Assembly (NCBI GenBank): GCA_900404475.1
Contig: OUQQ01000165.1
Location: 1-33,656, forward strand
From: Spongospora subterranea
Lineage: Eukaryota; Endomyxa; Phytomyxea; Plasmodiophorida; Plasmodiophoridae
Direction: 5' to 3'
Length of the DNA stretch: 33,656 nucleotides
Part shown: piece by piece, positions 1 to 10,773 of the stretch
How the letters are laid out: every line of letters starts with the position of its first letter
Position numbering within the stretch: the stretch's first letter is position 1
The notes under the pieces: generated by a model
What the model was told of the DNA's origin: nothing
Seen by the model: only the letters and a program-made list of their open reading frames with translations
Databases searched by the model: none
Program-made: the position numbers and the translations under genes

Positions 1-1738
1 GTTTATCGTCGCTTTTCTAGCAAAGGAACAGTGAATCCGGTATTCCCTTTTCCTTATACTATAATTAATGTTAACACGGTCTCGCCATTCGTCCACACCC
101 AATATTAACACTATATTGGACCTAACACTAATGAAGTTACATCATTAATTACGGTAACCGGTGTAGATGGACATGTGAATCATTGATTGAAACAGTTTTT
201 TCAACAAAAAGGATGGTCGATGGCTTACTAGCCAATGTATCCTCTACCCTGAGATTGAGGTAAACAAGGGTTCAAGACTTTTGTGACCATGACTATGGCA
301 GCCAATAGCAACTGCAGGTTGCTTGTGTCTCAAACGTCTTTCAGGACGCCTGGGCGTTATGCACCAGACGATGCTCCATATCAAAAGGCAACATGTTCCA
401 CTTCAACTTCTGATGTGGTGCATTGGTCCCAATTGTTGTGCATTGGTCCCAATAAGTGTAATTTCGGAGATTCACTCTTGTTGAATTTCAGACGAAATTC
501 TCGGATCTACAGAGTATTCGCTGAGCGATGACTGCCATCAAAACCAGCACCCGGAGAATTGACTCTTGACCAGTTCTGGACCCAACCTGGTGTACTTTCT
601 TGATTTACTCGACTTTATTTTCAACTGGTGCCATTTGTGAAAAAATATTGCTCAATATGTCTCCGTTTGAAAGAAGCTGAAGATATCGCCCTGCCTTGAC
701 ATAGTTGTGATTCCTCAGATATGCTGGTTTCACAATAAATCAAACTAAATTATTGTTATCGACAACCTCCAGATCATCAATTCCGCATTGTCCACATTTG
801 GCAACACATGGGTCAATAGTCATCAGGGCGTAGTGACAGCGGCGATATTTTTGCGATAATCGCAGGGCTGCAAGGACGACGCTTGTCGATGTCCAACAGG
901 TGAGAACCATTCAGGCGATCGCATTCTTGGTCGCGATATTCCCAGCAATTCGAACCCTGTTTGAACAGCAGCTCTGCGGCCATGGACTCTATTCACGACA
1001 GGAATTCAATCCCGCTCCACAAACGCCTCAAAAATTCGCCCATCGCTCATAACCAGATGAACGGTGTATCGCCGATTCATAACCGGCTGGAACAACGTCG
1101 ACACGAATTCAACGGAGTTGAACGCTTTGTAGGATTTCCTGGGTCCGATATATTGAGCCACAATTTACCTCCAGTCGCTATTTACCCCTTATTGTAAACT
1201 GATGAATCGAACTTGACTGGCCCAAATTCGACCGAATTACACCCAATTGAACGCCTGAACAGTTTAACGTATGATTGGGGTTCATTGCTCTGTTTTTGAG
1301 CTGAATCGATATTGACGTTGCGCAAACGAGAACCAGATGTCGCCGGCGTCGACCTACAAGATTGAGTTGGCGAAATCGTCCCGGTCCAAGTGCAAGGTCT
1401 TTGGGAATGCGATTGAAAAAATAGCGCCGATCTGAATAGTTTCTTCAGGGATCGTGTAAGATGATAATACCCAAAAGCACGCCCAGATTTGGATCGGCCG
1501 GCGAAGCGATGCACGGGACGTATTTCTGGAAATGCATGGATTGTGTGTCGTCTTCACAAGTGATTGCGGCTGAGAAGGTTGATTATCTTTTCGAACCGTT
1601 CTCGTTCTAGGATCTAATCGAAAACGATAACTGATCAGGTTCATGGATCGTTGGCCAATATTCCGGGGATGGAATCAATGGAAGAGCACATCAAAGCCGA
1701 GTAATTGATTGGGTTTTTGGTTAATACGTCGCGTTGAA
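1..1738. other. Region without a supported gene
   Basis: I find no conserved domain, no convincing exon chain and no RNA gene here. Short open frames occur at 283-531 (+), about 990-1197 (+) and 1182-1514 (-), but none resembles a known family or shows a good splice-linked continuation. The only local structure noted is a 16 bp direct repeat, GTGCATTGGTCCCAAT, at 418-433 and 438-453. Confidence 0.5.
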
Positions 1739-2077
1739 ATGCGATTTAGGGTGATGACCAAGCTACAAGCGGTCAAGGTCGTGGTGGAAGAGAACAAGAA
1801 ACTGGAGAGGAAGGCGGGGAAAGGGCCGAAAGACGAAGGGCACAAACGGAAGAAGGCGGAGCGAGCGGAAGGGGTCGAGACGGAGGAGAAGGGCGAAGAG
1901 ACCGACGAAGAAGGCGCCGGGGAAACCACCGACCCGGAGGACGTGGGGACGCCGGTCAAGAAGAAACCGACCCATAAACCTGTGAAGAACCAGGAGAAGA
2001 AACAGGGCGGCGGCACCCCGGCGACAACAGCTCATCGCCGTCAACAACATGTTCAGTCAGACGAGCAAGAAAGATAA
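1739..2077 (+). CDS. Hypothetical Lys/Glu-rich low-complexity protein
   Basis: An open frame of about 112 codons from an ATG at 1739 to a TAA at 2075-2077. The first 25 residues are mixed (MRFRVMTKLQAVKVVVEENK). The remainder is dominated by K, E, G and D, as in disordered nuclear or linker proteins. It is markedly more GC-rich than the sequence before it, which favours coding over chance. No domain is recognisable, and I cannot tell whether it is a single-exon gene or one exon of a larger one. It lies about 430 bp upstream of the preferred ATPase start on the same strand. It could also be a chance frame in GC-rich leader sequence. Confidence 0.35.
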   Translation: MRFRVMTKLQAVKVVVEENKKLERKAGKGPKDEGHKRKKAERAEGVETEEKGEETDEEGAGETTDPEDVGTPVKKKPTHKPVKNQEKKQGGGTPATTAHRRQQHVQSDEQER

Positions 2078-2505
2078 AAAATGTCAATTTCTCGTTTGGA
2101 GGAGGGGCTTTTTTCACTAAAACGGCCACCTTTTACGTCTTTATCGGGTAATTTTGGTGTATTTCCCGACCTGGGCGAAATTGTTCCAGAAAAAATCGAA
2201 ACCATTCGAGAACCAATGGCCGCCGAGGCTGGTGTGGTGGTTTTGTTCTGGATACGGGTCGCGGCCGTCGACCCACAAAATGCACTCGAATATCGGATGA
2301 TAACGATATGGTATTAATTAGCGAGTTTACTGAATCGGTGGACGAAAAGCCACTGAAAGTCGTCGCCCACGATGACGACGACGACGACGAAGTCGTACTA
2401 TACCACCTGAACCGAGGTTCGTCGCAATATACGGCGGTCTCCGCGTTGCCGCACCAAGATGCGATGCCCGATGGCGCAATTCGGCCGTCGTCCAGATTGG
2501 AGACG

Positions 2506-5500
2506 ATGCGAAGGAGCGATGTGGCGTTGCAGCGTCGGCGCCAGGACCGGGACGGGAGCGTGAGCAAGGCCGAGGTCGAGCTATCTTTTCATTCGGCGCG
2601 GAAAACCGAGCACAAGCTGTCGAGGGTGGCGCTCGGCGACCGCGACGTGTCCCATGGGATCACGAGCGCCAAAGCCACCGAACTGTTGAAGAAATACGGT
2701 CCGAACGAGCTCGACGAGAAGAAAAAACCGAAATGGAAAGTGCTTCTGGAACAGTTCACGGGACCAATGCCGATCGGGATCTGGATCGCGATCGTGATCG
2801 AATCAGGATTACAGAGCTGGCTGGACGTTGTGATCCTGCTGATACTGCAGTTCCTGAATGGCGCCCTGGGCTTCTTCGAAGCGAACAAGGCCGATAAAGC
2901 GGTGGCGGCGTTGAAGGTGATGTTGTTGTTGATCTCGCCATTCGCCATACGATGTGTTGTTGAATTCCGTTGATCAGGCGAGCCTGAAACCGCATGCACA
3001 AGTGAAGCGCGATGGAGTCTGGTCGGTGATCGACGCGCGGGAGCTGGTCCCTGGCGATTGCGTCATGCTGTCGGCCGGAACAGCAGGTATTTCTTTCGGT
3101 ACATCAGGACACGGTCTTATGACGAGAAATGCGGGGTGTTGTGATCAGTACCGGCCGACGTGTTCATCAACGACCAGACCGTCAGTATCGACCAGAGCTC
3201 GTTAACGGGGGAGTCATTACCGGTCAAGAAGGTTCGTGGGGATCAGGCCAATATGGGATCGACCGTTGCCCGAGGGGAAGCTGAAGCGACTGTATATGCC
3301 ACCGGTAACAACAACATCACACATGTTACTGGTCGTTTCTCACTATGTTACTGGCCGGTTTGGTCATACAATTGTACTGTTGGTTTCTTTTCAATGTTAC
3401 CGGTCATCGATCACAATTTTACTGTCCGATTCTCGTAACTTTACCGGTAGTTGATTAAAATAGTAACTGGTAGTTTCTGGCAACGTTACCGGTCGATCTT
3501 GATAATGATACTTGCCGTGCCGGGCGTTTATCCAACGTTTACCCAGCACCATTTTGAAAAGGTTGTCAGCGTCGAATGGCGCTAATTGTATTGTCCAGGA
3601 ATGTCGACCCTGTACGGGAAGACGGCGGCCCTGTTGCGTATCGGCTCGGACGGATTGGGCGATCTCGACCAGCTCATATTGGGGATCGTCCTGAAACTGC
3701 TGATTATATCGGTGGTGCTCTGCTCCATTACCCTCATATACCTGCTGGCGTCCGGCCAGGATTTTCGCCATTCGATCTCGTTCACCGTCGTTCTGCTGGT
3801 ATTCGACTCGACACATTGATATCGGCCATTTGGGGGTTTTTGACGCATCAGTCCGACCATACAGGTGGCGTCGATACCGATCGCGATCGAGGTCGTGGTG
3901 ACGGCGACGTTGGCACTGGGGTCGCGCGAGCTGTCGGCGCACAACGCGATCGTGGCGCACCTGTCCGCGATCGAGAGACTGGCCGGGATGAGCGTGCTGT
4001 GTTCGGACAAGACGGGGACGTTGACCCTGAACCAGATGGTGATCCAAGAGGAATGCCCGGTTTTGCGACCGGACGTCAATCGCGACGCCCTTCTGCTGAA
4101 CGCGGCGCTGGCCACGAAATGGAACGAACCACCGAAGGACGCCCTCGATACCATGGTCTGGGTCTTGTCCACATATTTCGCCAATCCAACCCGTTTGCTG
4201 AACCGTCGCCGGTTCAGATCCTGAACGTCGCCAACATCACCGAATGCAACCAGTATACGCAGCTCTCGTACATCCCGTTCGATCCCGATATTCGCCGAAC
4301 GGAATCGCGGATCATGGGCCCGAATGGCGACACGTTCACGGTGATGAAGGGCGCGCCGAACGCCCTCCTGGAGCTGTGCGCCGATCGCGAGCGAGTTGGG
4401 GACGCGGTCGAATCGGCGGTTCTAGATCTGGCCTCCCGTGGTGTGAGATCGTTAGCGACGGCGCGAACCAACGCCAAGGGCGAGATGAATTTCCTGGGGT
4501 TGTTGGCGTTCCTTGACCCACCGAGACCCGACGCCAAAGCGACGATCCAGTTGGCGGCGTCGTATGTCCACACGAACATCATCGTCGACTGATCGTTCGA
4601 TCTGATCGCCGTCTTGAACCAGGTTCGGGATCCGGGTGAAGATGATCACGGGCGATCACCTGCTGGTGGCCCAAGAGACGGCCAAGGCGCTGGACCTTGG
4701 AAGGGCGAACATCGTCCCGTGCACGGCCGAGAATCTGCCGTTGATCGACCTGCAGGCTTGTAAAGGGGTTCTACCCGATACATTGGGGCGAGATTATGGC
4801 GATAAAATCATGGTCACTCCCATTTCATCGTGGTTCCTGACATGTTGTTTGGGGTTCCTGACGTCGGGTTCAGGGGGCGGACGGATTCTCGCAGGCTCTT
4901 CCCGAGCACAAGTTCGTGATCATCGAGTCGCTGAAGCAGCGCGGGTTGATCGTTGGGATGACCGGGGATGGAGTCAACGACGCGCCAGCGTTAAAATGCT
5001 CCCACGTTGGAGTGGTAATTTTACCATCCCCCCCCCCCCAAATCGACGAATCTGATCGCGTCCCCGACAGGCGGTTCAGGGCGCCACCGATGCAGCCAGG
5101 GCGGCGGCCGATATCGTCCTGACATCTCCGGGGTTGAACGCCATCGTCCAGGCGATCGTCATATCCAGACGGATCTTCTCGCGAATGAACGCCTTTCTTG
5201 TACGTGACACTGGCCCTGTAACGTTCCCAGCACACACGCGTGATTTAGCGCCATCTCGTGTTGCCAGATCTATCGTGTGGCCGCCACGGTCCAGCTCCTC
5301 GTCTTCTTCTTCATCGGCGTCATGTTCATCTCCCCGTCCTCGTACCACGACGACTTCCCCCGGTTCTGGTCGATGCCGGTCGTGGCCCTGATTACGATCA
5401 CGGTCTTCAACGACGGCACCATCATCAGCATCGCCTACGACCACGTTCGCCCATCCAAAAAGCCGATGCGCTGGAACCTCAACGAGCTGTGGTCGTTATC

Positions 5501-6143
5501 GATCTGTCTCGGGTCCGTCGCCTGCGTCTCCTCCCTTGTCATGCTCCATTTCGCCCTCGATTCCGGTTCCCCGAACTCCCTGTTCTCCTGGTTCGGTCTA
5601 CCGGTCTTGACGTTCGGTCAGGTCATCACCGCCATGTACTGTCAGTGATTGCCCATCCGAACAATCTCCCACAAAACCCCCTTCTGAATCTGGTCCTCAG
5701 TGAAGGTGTCGCTGAGCGACTTCCTGACCCTGTTCTCGGCCAGAACCGGGAAACGGTTCTGCACGTCGTTCCGCCCGAGCATGGTCCTGGTCGGGGCGGC
5801 CGTCATCGCCGTCGCCCTGTCGACCGTCATGGCGCTGTACTGGCCCTTCACCAATGAGATCGAGGAGGACTCCGGTGATCCCCTGCCCGGCACCGTCTGT
5901 GTATTTATCTGGATCTATTGTCTGATCTGGCTCGTCATTCAAGACGGTAATCGTTCCGTCCTCCGCTTTGGAAAAACAAAATGCCGAATCGCTGACCGCC
6001 CCGCCGTTTCTGTAGTCGTGAAAGGGTCGTCGTTCTACCTGTACGACTACCTGGCGAAAAAGCGGGAGAAATCCGGCAAGCTGTCGTCGTCGTCGGAGGA
6101 GGAAGGGGCAGACGACATGATGGGTGTCTACGTCAAACACTGA
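2506..6143 (+). CDS. P3A plasma-membrane-type H+-ATPase, copy 1 (12 exons)
   Basis: P-type ATPase that exports protons at the cost of ATP, usually at the plasma membrane. Exons: 2506-2916, 2978-3086, 3149-3304, 3599-3798, 3865-4155, 4218-4561, 4623-4812, 4874-5014, 5071-5199, 5268-5640, 5701-5946, 6016-6143. All phases agree, giving about 905 residues, a normal P3A length. Seen: [10 protein letters not shown] (actuator), [20 protein letters not shown] (TM4), [11 protein letters not shown] with the phospho-Asp near residue 340, [25 protein letters not shown], then the C-terminal membrane segments. Motif wording is closest to kinetoplastid-type P3A pumps as I recall them. The frame is open upstream to an ATG at 2308, which would add 66 residues including an Asp run. 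I chose 2506 because the paralogue starts at the matching ATG and has a stop just upstream. The tail is Ser/Glu-rich. Intron 3 is enlarged by repeats. Confidence 0.93.
3305..3598 (+). repeat. Intron 3 of H+-ATPase copy 1, degenerate 22-23 bp tandem repeat
   Basis: This intron is 294 nt, whereas the matching intron of copy 2 is 84 nt. TTACTGGT/TTACCGGT-like cores begin at about 3326, 3348, 3374, 3397, 3419, 3441, 3464 and 3486, a spacing of 22-26 nt. The units are strongly diverged outside the core. The donor is GTAACA and the acceptor TGTCCAG, as expected for the gene. Confidence 0.75.
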
Positions 6144-6266
6144 ACTCCTCTAATCAAGGAGACGCCTCGGCCCCCCAGCAGAATAACGACAATTGTGTGA
6201 GAATGATGAACCAGTTTCTTTTCATTCACGATAGCGATTCCTTACAAAAAACGTCCCGCATATTAA

Positions 6267-6272
6267 AATAAA
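6267..6272 (+). other. Probable polyadenylation signal of H+-ATPase copy 1
   Basis: AATAAA lies 124 nt after the stop codon. Hexamers at comparable places follow the second ATPase and the pyrophosphatase. Confidence 0.5.
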
Positions 6273-6808
6273 TGATGTTGAGTCGCCTGATTCCTGCATA
6301 ATCCGCAACACGTTGATTGGCCCTTGGCCTCAGCGCGTCTAGAACGTGGAGCGTTTTAGACGCGTGCGGATTGTTTCGTTGACATCATGGTCGGCCAAAC
6401 ACAGACGGATTGTTCGTTAGTGCATGAAAGATGACCTCAGCATCTGGTCCCGTCTGGCCACCTCGTCTCCATGGGATCGCTGTTTGCCGCTCAAGGACGC
6501 GACGTCTGTCGTTTTTTTGCAGCTGCCGTCGATATGCGTCGCCGTGCCTGCGATTGCACGTTCCCTGGCGACCACGCCGGACCGAACCGGCACCTTCATC
6601 AACACCGTATCGTCGTGCGATGGCCATTTTCGTAGTGCGTTGGAGTTGATCTCTGAGCTCCGTTCCGGCGCGGTCGTTGCCGCATTGCCGGTCGGGTCTT
6701 CAGCACAGTCCCAAATCGTCCTTGGATGTCCAGCCCATCTCACGACCTTCTCGACAACTCATTTCCCCATTTTTGTTTCGAATATCTCAGATTCTCACTT
6801 TTCGTCGG
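6273..6808. other. Intergenic, no supported gene
   Basis: Overlapping open frames exist on both strands (6424-6855 plus, 6417-6743 minus). Neither has a recognisable domain, and the plus one runs into the inverted-repeat element. I do not call a gene here. Confidence 0.4.
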
Positions 6809-6864
6809 CAAGGTATGGTACTGGGGTATTGAGTTTGGTATTTTACACCATCTAATACCTATAC
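6809..6864 (+). repeat. Left inverted repeat of the putative element
   Basis: Starts CAAGGTATGGTACTGGGGTA and ends CCTATAC. It pairs with 7956-8010 on the other strand. Confidence 0.7.
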
Positions 6865-7108
6865 AGTAAAAACTCCTACTAAGACTACTCTTTTAATTAC
6901 CCCCAAATCCCACTTTTAGGCCAAACCCCACTTTTTTTGGGAAAAAGTCATTTCTCAAGTTACCTTTTTTTGAGTCCTTGAACTGGATGACCGGAACTTG
7001 TAGTAAGGCAAGCCCTGAATGTTAACTTGGCTTTGCTCACCATCAACCTCGTCTGTATGATTGTAGCTCGTACCCTATCATTAAAAGATCCCGGATCTCG
7101 GTTTTGGG

Positions 7109-7669
7109 TCACAATACCGTAATTGGATGGACGGAATTTTCTGGTTGAAGCGCGTCGAGTTTTCCACATGGCCAAATGAACGACTCCGTCCGCGTCTCTG
7201 CTGTCGTTGTGGCGTTGTCCAGCCAAGAGAAAGCTTTCGGCCGCAGATGGACACCGGAAGAAGACAACGCCGTCGTCTGCCAAGCCCGCGCCGTCGCCCA
7301 AGCATTGAATACTGCAAGGCCATGACAGTCCTCATCCTCATATCGACAAAAGCATTGCCCGCTGGAATTCTGAGGCCGTTTTCATCGGCGCATTGTTCTA
7401 AACGCTGCACAATGTGGTTGAAAGTCGAGCGCGACACCCCAATAGATCGGCCCGGTGCCATCCATCGTCGCGGCATGCCTCCACATCTTTCAGGACAGTT
7501 GAAATCACGTCCATCGGTACAATACACTCAGCTATATACCTTCCCACACGTTGTTCCAGTGCCGCTTGTTGCTACGATCGTCAGCGCCGATTGCAGATAC
7601 GGCCGCGTTCAGACAAGTCAGGAAGGCGACGATGGGCACCACCATCTGAGTCACAAAATTCCTTTCCAT
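7109..7669 (-). CDS. Predicted secreted protein inside the inverted-repeat element
   Basis: Not recognised. The ATG at 7669 opens a good signal peptide: a charged start (MERNF), a hydrophobic core (MVVPIVAFLTCLNAAVSA) and a likely cleavage after AVSA. Exon 1 is 7540-7669 and ends GGAAG|GTATAT. Exon 2 starts at 7486 after a 53 nt intron. It reads DVEACRDDGWHRADLLG and ends at 7438 (76 nt intron, exon 3 from 7361) or at 7404 (34 nt intron, exon 3 from 7369). Exon 3 ends at a TGA at 7109-7111 and includes CRYEDEDCHGLAVFNAW and SESFIWPCGK-like segments. The product is about 143-157 residues, with several Cys and Trp in the mature part. Secretion and a cysteine-stabilised fold are inference. The signal peptide is the strongest evidence; the exon chain is tentative. 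Confidence 0.45.
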
Positions 7670-7783
7670 CGAGGTTTCAACTGGGTATTGCCGGGTTTCG
7701 ACGCAGTTTTGTCCCTGAAAATGACTGCGGTTTGTCGTGGTTTTAAAAAAATGAGGTCCGGTCCGTGACCACATTTTTCAAAA

Positions 7784-7813
7784 CCTCGACACCCCCAGTT
7801 CCGTACCTTGCCG
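7784..7813 (-). repeat. Third, internal copy of the inverted-repeat end
   Basis: The minus strand reads CGGCAAGGTACGGAACTGGG, close to the left end CGGCAAGGTATGGTACTGGG at 6806-6825. This suggests a nested or tandem end of the same repeat family. Confidence 0.5.
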
Positions 7814-7955
7814 TACACTGGACGCCATGGCGGCAGGAATAATTGCGTACGGACAGTACGGGCCGGGATCGTGCCCCAGTCGGTACGATACCTTTAGTAC
7901 CCGGTATGTGAAAGTCCGTACCCCGCACCTTATAATGATAGGGTACGATGTACGG

Positions 7956-8010
7956 GTATAGGTATTGGATGGGGTAAAATACCGTACCCAATACCGCGTA
8001 CCATACCTTG
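7956..8010 (-). repeat. Right inverted repeat of the putative element
   Basis: Reverse complement of the left arm, with about eight differences and a one-base gap. The 7800-8010 stretch around it is unusually rich in GTAC/GGTAC words. Confidence 0.7.
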
Positions 8011-8521
8011 ACAAGGGCGTACCAGTGCCACATCGCGTTGTGCCGCATTTTTGGTTGCGACGCGTGTCGATTAGTGCCGTCGACTTGTCCCTTATCGACT
8101 TTTCACGATTAATCTGGTAATACTGTTGCGGATATCTTCAGACCCCGACAATGTTTGTATGAGAGATTTCCCTTTTGTACTAGGGCCGGTGCACGTTGCC
8201 CTGAAGTACACTAACGGTTTTAATCACAGAGTAACTTCTGTCAGGTGAGTTGGGCGAGTCTCTTTCAGTTTCGTGACTTCAACCCTCAGACGACGCTCGT
8301 TGCCGAGATTCCGGTCAACTGTATCGCTCAAGTTGATCACGACGTCACCTGTTTTCTCGATAAGTGTACGGCGAAGACTGGGGCGACGGTCCGTGTGCGG
8401 CCTCTAGGTTCGAGTTCGGCTGTCACTTTGGCACTATTTCGATGACAGTGAAATCTTCGCCTAGCTCGTCCATCTAGTTGGGTCTGTTCATTCGATTCAT
8501 CACCCGTGTTTTTGCGTTAAG
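8011..8521. other. Intergenic, upstream of the secreted repeat protein
   Basis: No gene supported. A 66-codon frame near 8245-8445 opens only from GTG and matches nothing I know. This stretch probably holds the promoter of the gene starting at 8522. Confidence 0.4.
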
Positions 8522-10643
8522 ATGAAGCAGCGCCAGGTCCTGTGTTCACTCGTCATAACGTTCTGCGTCAACGCGTTACTTGGCGCTTCAGGCCGTCTCG
8601 GTATTCAACGTCATGACGCTGCAATTTTAACATGGCACTCGCGCTATCCTGCAACTGACGCCTTTTCGCGTTCCGAAGATTCGTGTGAAGGCACTTCCAG
8701 TACTGTTCCCCCCGAAACATTTCGCTTTCGCATTGCGCGTTGATCATGATTGACATCTCTAGTTGATGGCCGAGTGTTAGAAAAACGGAAGTTGTTGGGA
8801 ACCCAAAAACTTGGATTTCCGGACCTGGAAGCTGAACCCAAATATAAAGAACTGGAGCGGCAGTTCATCAGTTGCGGTTCCGAATTAAAAAAATCTCTGA
8901 AGCATTCTCAGCAATGTGAAGGTATGTTTCCGATCTGCGGCGCTGGTAGCTCGGTAATAACACATTATAGAGATTATGGCTGAGTTCACCATCCGTTTCT
9001 TGTGCCCGTTCCCAGATCTGCGGGCCAACCTTTTTCACGACCTGCGATTGGTGACGAACCAGGTTGCCGCTCTGGTAAACGGCAACCCCCGACTGTATAT
9101 CGATAATGATGGGAACGAAGGTGAATCGACCGTACATATGTGCAATTACGGTGCGTCATTGCTCTACTCTGTTAAAGTATATCCTGAATTTTTGGCATTC
9201 CAGTTGGGACGCAAGCCTACTCGTGGTACCTGAAATTGGTAATTTACATATATCACGCCACAACGCCATCGGAAGCACCCAATCTTCAGCGGTTTCACCA
9301 GACTCTCCGCACNACTGTATATCGATAATGATGGGAACGAAGGTGAATCGACCGTACATATGTGCAATTACGGTGCGTCATTGCTCTACTCTGTTAAAGT
9401 ATATCCTGAATTTTTGGCATTCCAGTTGGGACGCAAGCCTACTCGTGGTACCTGAAATTGGTAATTTACATATATCACGCCACAACGCCATCGGAAGCAC
9501 CCAATCTTCAGCGGTTTCACCAGACTCTCCGCACAGACCTGTTGACAATCAAACGCATTCTTCCCAAACTATTCGCTGATTCTGATCCGTGGTCATTGCG
9601 CGACAGTCTGGCTGCCGAGGTATCGAGAATCCAAGGTGCTCTTCAAGGGCTATTAGACGCGCCCAATCCACAGTCATTACCTATTGACGCACCTAATCCA
9701 CAGTCATTTCCTATTGACGCGCCCAATGCACAGTCATTACACGATGACGCGCCTAATTCACAGTCATTACACGATGACGCGTCTAATCCACAGTCATTAC
9801 GTGCTGACGCGCCTAATCCACAGTCATTACCTATTGACGCGCCTAATGCACAGTCATTACACGATGACGCGCCTAATTCACAGTCATTACACGATGACGC
9901 GTCTAATCCACATTCATTACGTGTTGACGCGTCTATTTCACAATCATTATACGATGGTGCCCCTAATCCACGGGCAATTCACGATATTCTCGAAACGGAG
10001 CTGTTGAAAGTCTTTGATGACCCCATATCGCGATTTGAAGTATACAATCCACAGGCACTTCACGACATTCTCAAAATCGGTCTGTCGAAAGTTCTGGACG
10101 ATTTCGAAACGCAATCGGACACGTTTCATCTGGTGGCGCTTCTCACAATGGAGTTATCGAACATCGTCGACATTGTCAAAGAGCTAGTGGAGGTGCCTAC
10201 CCCACACGTTTTAGAAAACATTCTCACGATCGAGTCCAACAGAATCCGAGACACGTTTAGGTGGCGGCCGGCAACGTCTCATGCACAGGAATTTTTCGAC
10301 ATTCTCACGATGGAATTGGCGCGAATCCGAGCGGCTCTCAGGCCCATCGATAGCGACGAAGAGAATCGATTGAGTAGGTTCCAAACGATGCCATTACGAT
10401 TTTGTGAATTTTGATAATCATCGTATAGTGATCATATCCGAAATTGACGCATGTATGCACAATTCAGTCGTCGCCCATCAATCTTCTCTTCGTCTAGACC
10501 TATTACGGATCGTTGCCGAGATTTCAGCGTTGACGAAACATCCCCGAAAATCGATCCGTGTCGCCATACGAATCCTGAAGGTTTTCAAGAATTGGCGGGG
10601 ACACCTTTTTCGTTGTTTTGGTTTGTCCATTGACCTGGTTTAA
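8522..10643 (+). CDS. Predicted secreted protein with tandem 10-residue repeats (5 exons, disrupted by an assembly duplication)
   Basis: Not recognised. The ATG at 8522 starts a signal peptide (KQRQVLCSLVITFCVNALLG). Exons are 8522-8699, 8763-8921, 8971-9150, then 9426-10373 and 10429-10643. Bases 9204-9425 are the repeated contig end around the N gap. With that removed, every phase fits and the protein is about 559 residues. Without the last intron it would stop at 10414 (501 residues). After a charged region (KRKLLGTQKLGFPDLEAEPK) come ten to eleven near-perfect units of the type DAPNPQSLHD. Longer, weaker modules follow with the pattern NPQ-LHDILT-EL-RI-D, likely amphipathic helices; similar modules also precede the short repeats. 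A secreted, repeat-expanded protein between two pump genes suggests accessory content such as a surface or host-interaction protein. That role is inference only. Confidence 0.6.
9092..9534. other. Single-N gap flanked by identical 221 bp copies (probable false duplication)
   Basis: Bases 9092-9312 and 9314-9534 appear identical and flank an N at 9313. The copies include the end of exon 3, intron 3 and the start of exon 4 of the secreted repeat protein. Removing either copy restores one continuous gene. This is best read as two overlapping contigs joined without merging. Confidence 0.88.
9656..9985 (+). repeat. 30 bp tandem coding repeat, 10-11 units
   Basis: Units of the type GACGCGCCTAATCCACAGTC plus ten further bases repeat in frame and encode the 10-residue motif DAPNPQSLHD and variants. 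Units 2-5 closely match units 6-9, so a 120 bp block was duplicated recently. The eleventh unit is diverged and grades into the helical modules that follow. Confidence 0.92.
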
Positions 10644-10767
10644 CTTTGTCCATCCCCATTTATTCATGGTAATCGCGTTGATATAGGTTGTGTCGCGAGG
10701 GTGTCCAATGGGAAACCGAGTGCACGACAAGCTATCGCCAATGGTGAAATTGGCTCTCAATGTTTAA

Positions 10768-10773
10768 AATAAA
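10768..10773 (+). other. Possible polyadenylation signal of the secreted repeat protein
   Basis: AATAAA lies 125 nt after the stop at 10643. This supports the spliced model that ends there rather than at 10414. Confidence 0.4.

Larger units (their letters stand above)
6809..8010. mobile_element. Putative non-autonomous DNA element with about 55 bp terminal inverted repeats
   Basis: The plus strand at 6809-6864 and the reverse complement of 7956-8010 align over about 55 nt at roughly 85% identity with one small gap. Both start CAAGGTATGGTAC and end CCTATAC. Each arm is itself partly palindromic (GGTATT...AATACC). A third copy of the outer end, CAAGGTACGGAACTGGGGG, is read on the minus strand at about 7784-7810, so two ends in the same orientation are nested on the right. 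I see no target-site duplication and no transposase. The interior carries a predicted secreted protein gene. Alternatives are two separate MITEs in inverted orientation or an old, rearranged element. Confidence 0.6.

Noticed and set aside
940..975. B-box-like GGGTTCGAATT on the minus strand
   Set aside because: No A box and no cloverleaf pairing upstream.
3576..4592. Long open frame (about 338 codons) overlapping H+-ATPase copy 1
   Set aside because: Its sequence is Arg/Asp/Gly-rich and has no motif. It is a shifted reading of the GC-rich ATPase exons, whose true frame shows all P-type motifs with consistent splicing.
6417..6743. Minus-strand frame with weak Myb-like spacing of Trp and charged residues
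   Set aside because: The three-tryptophan pattern is not really present and no splice-linked neighbour was found.
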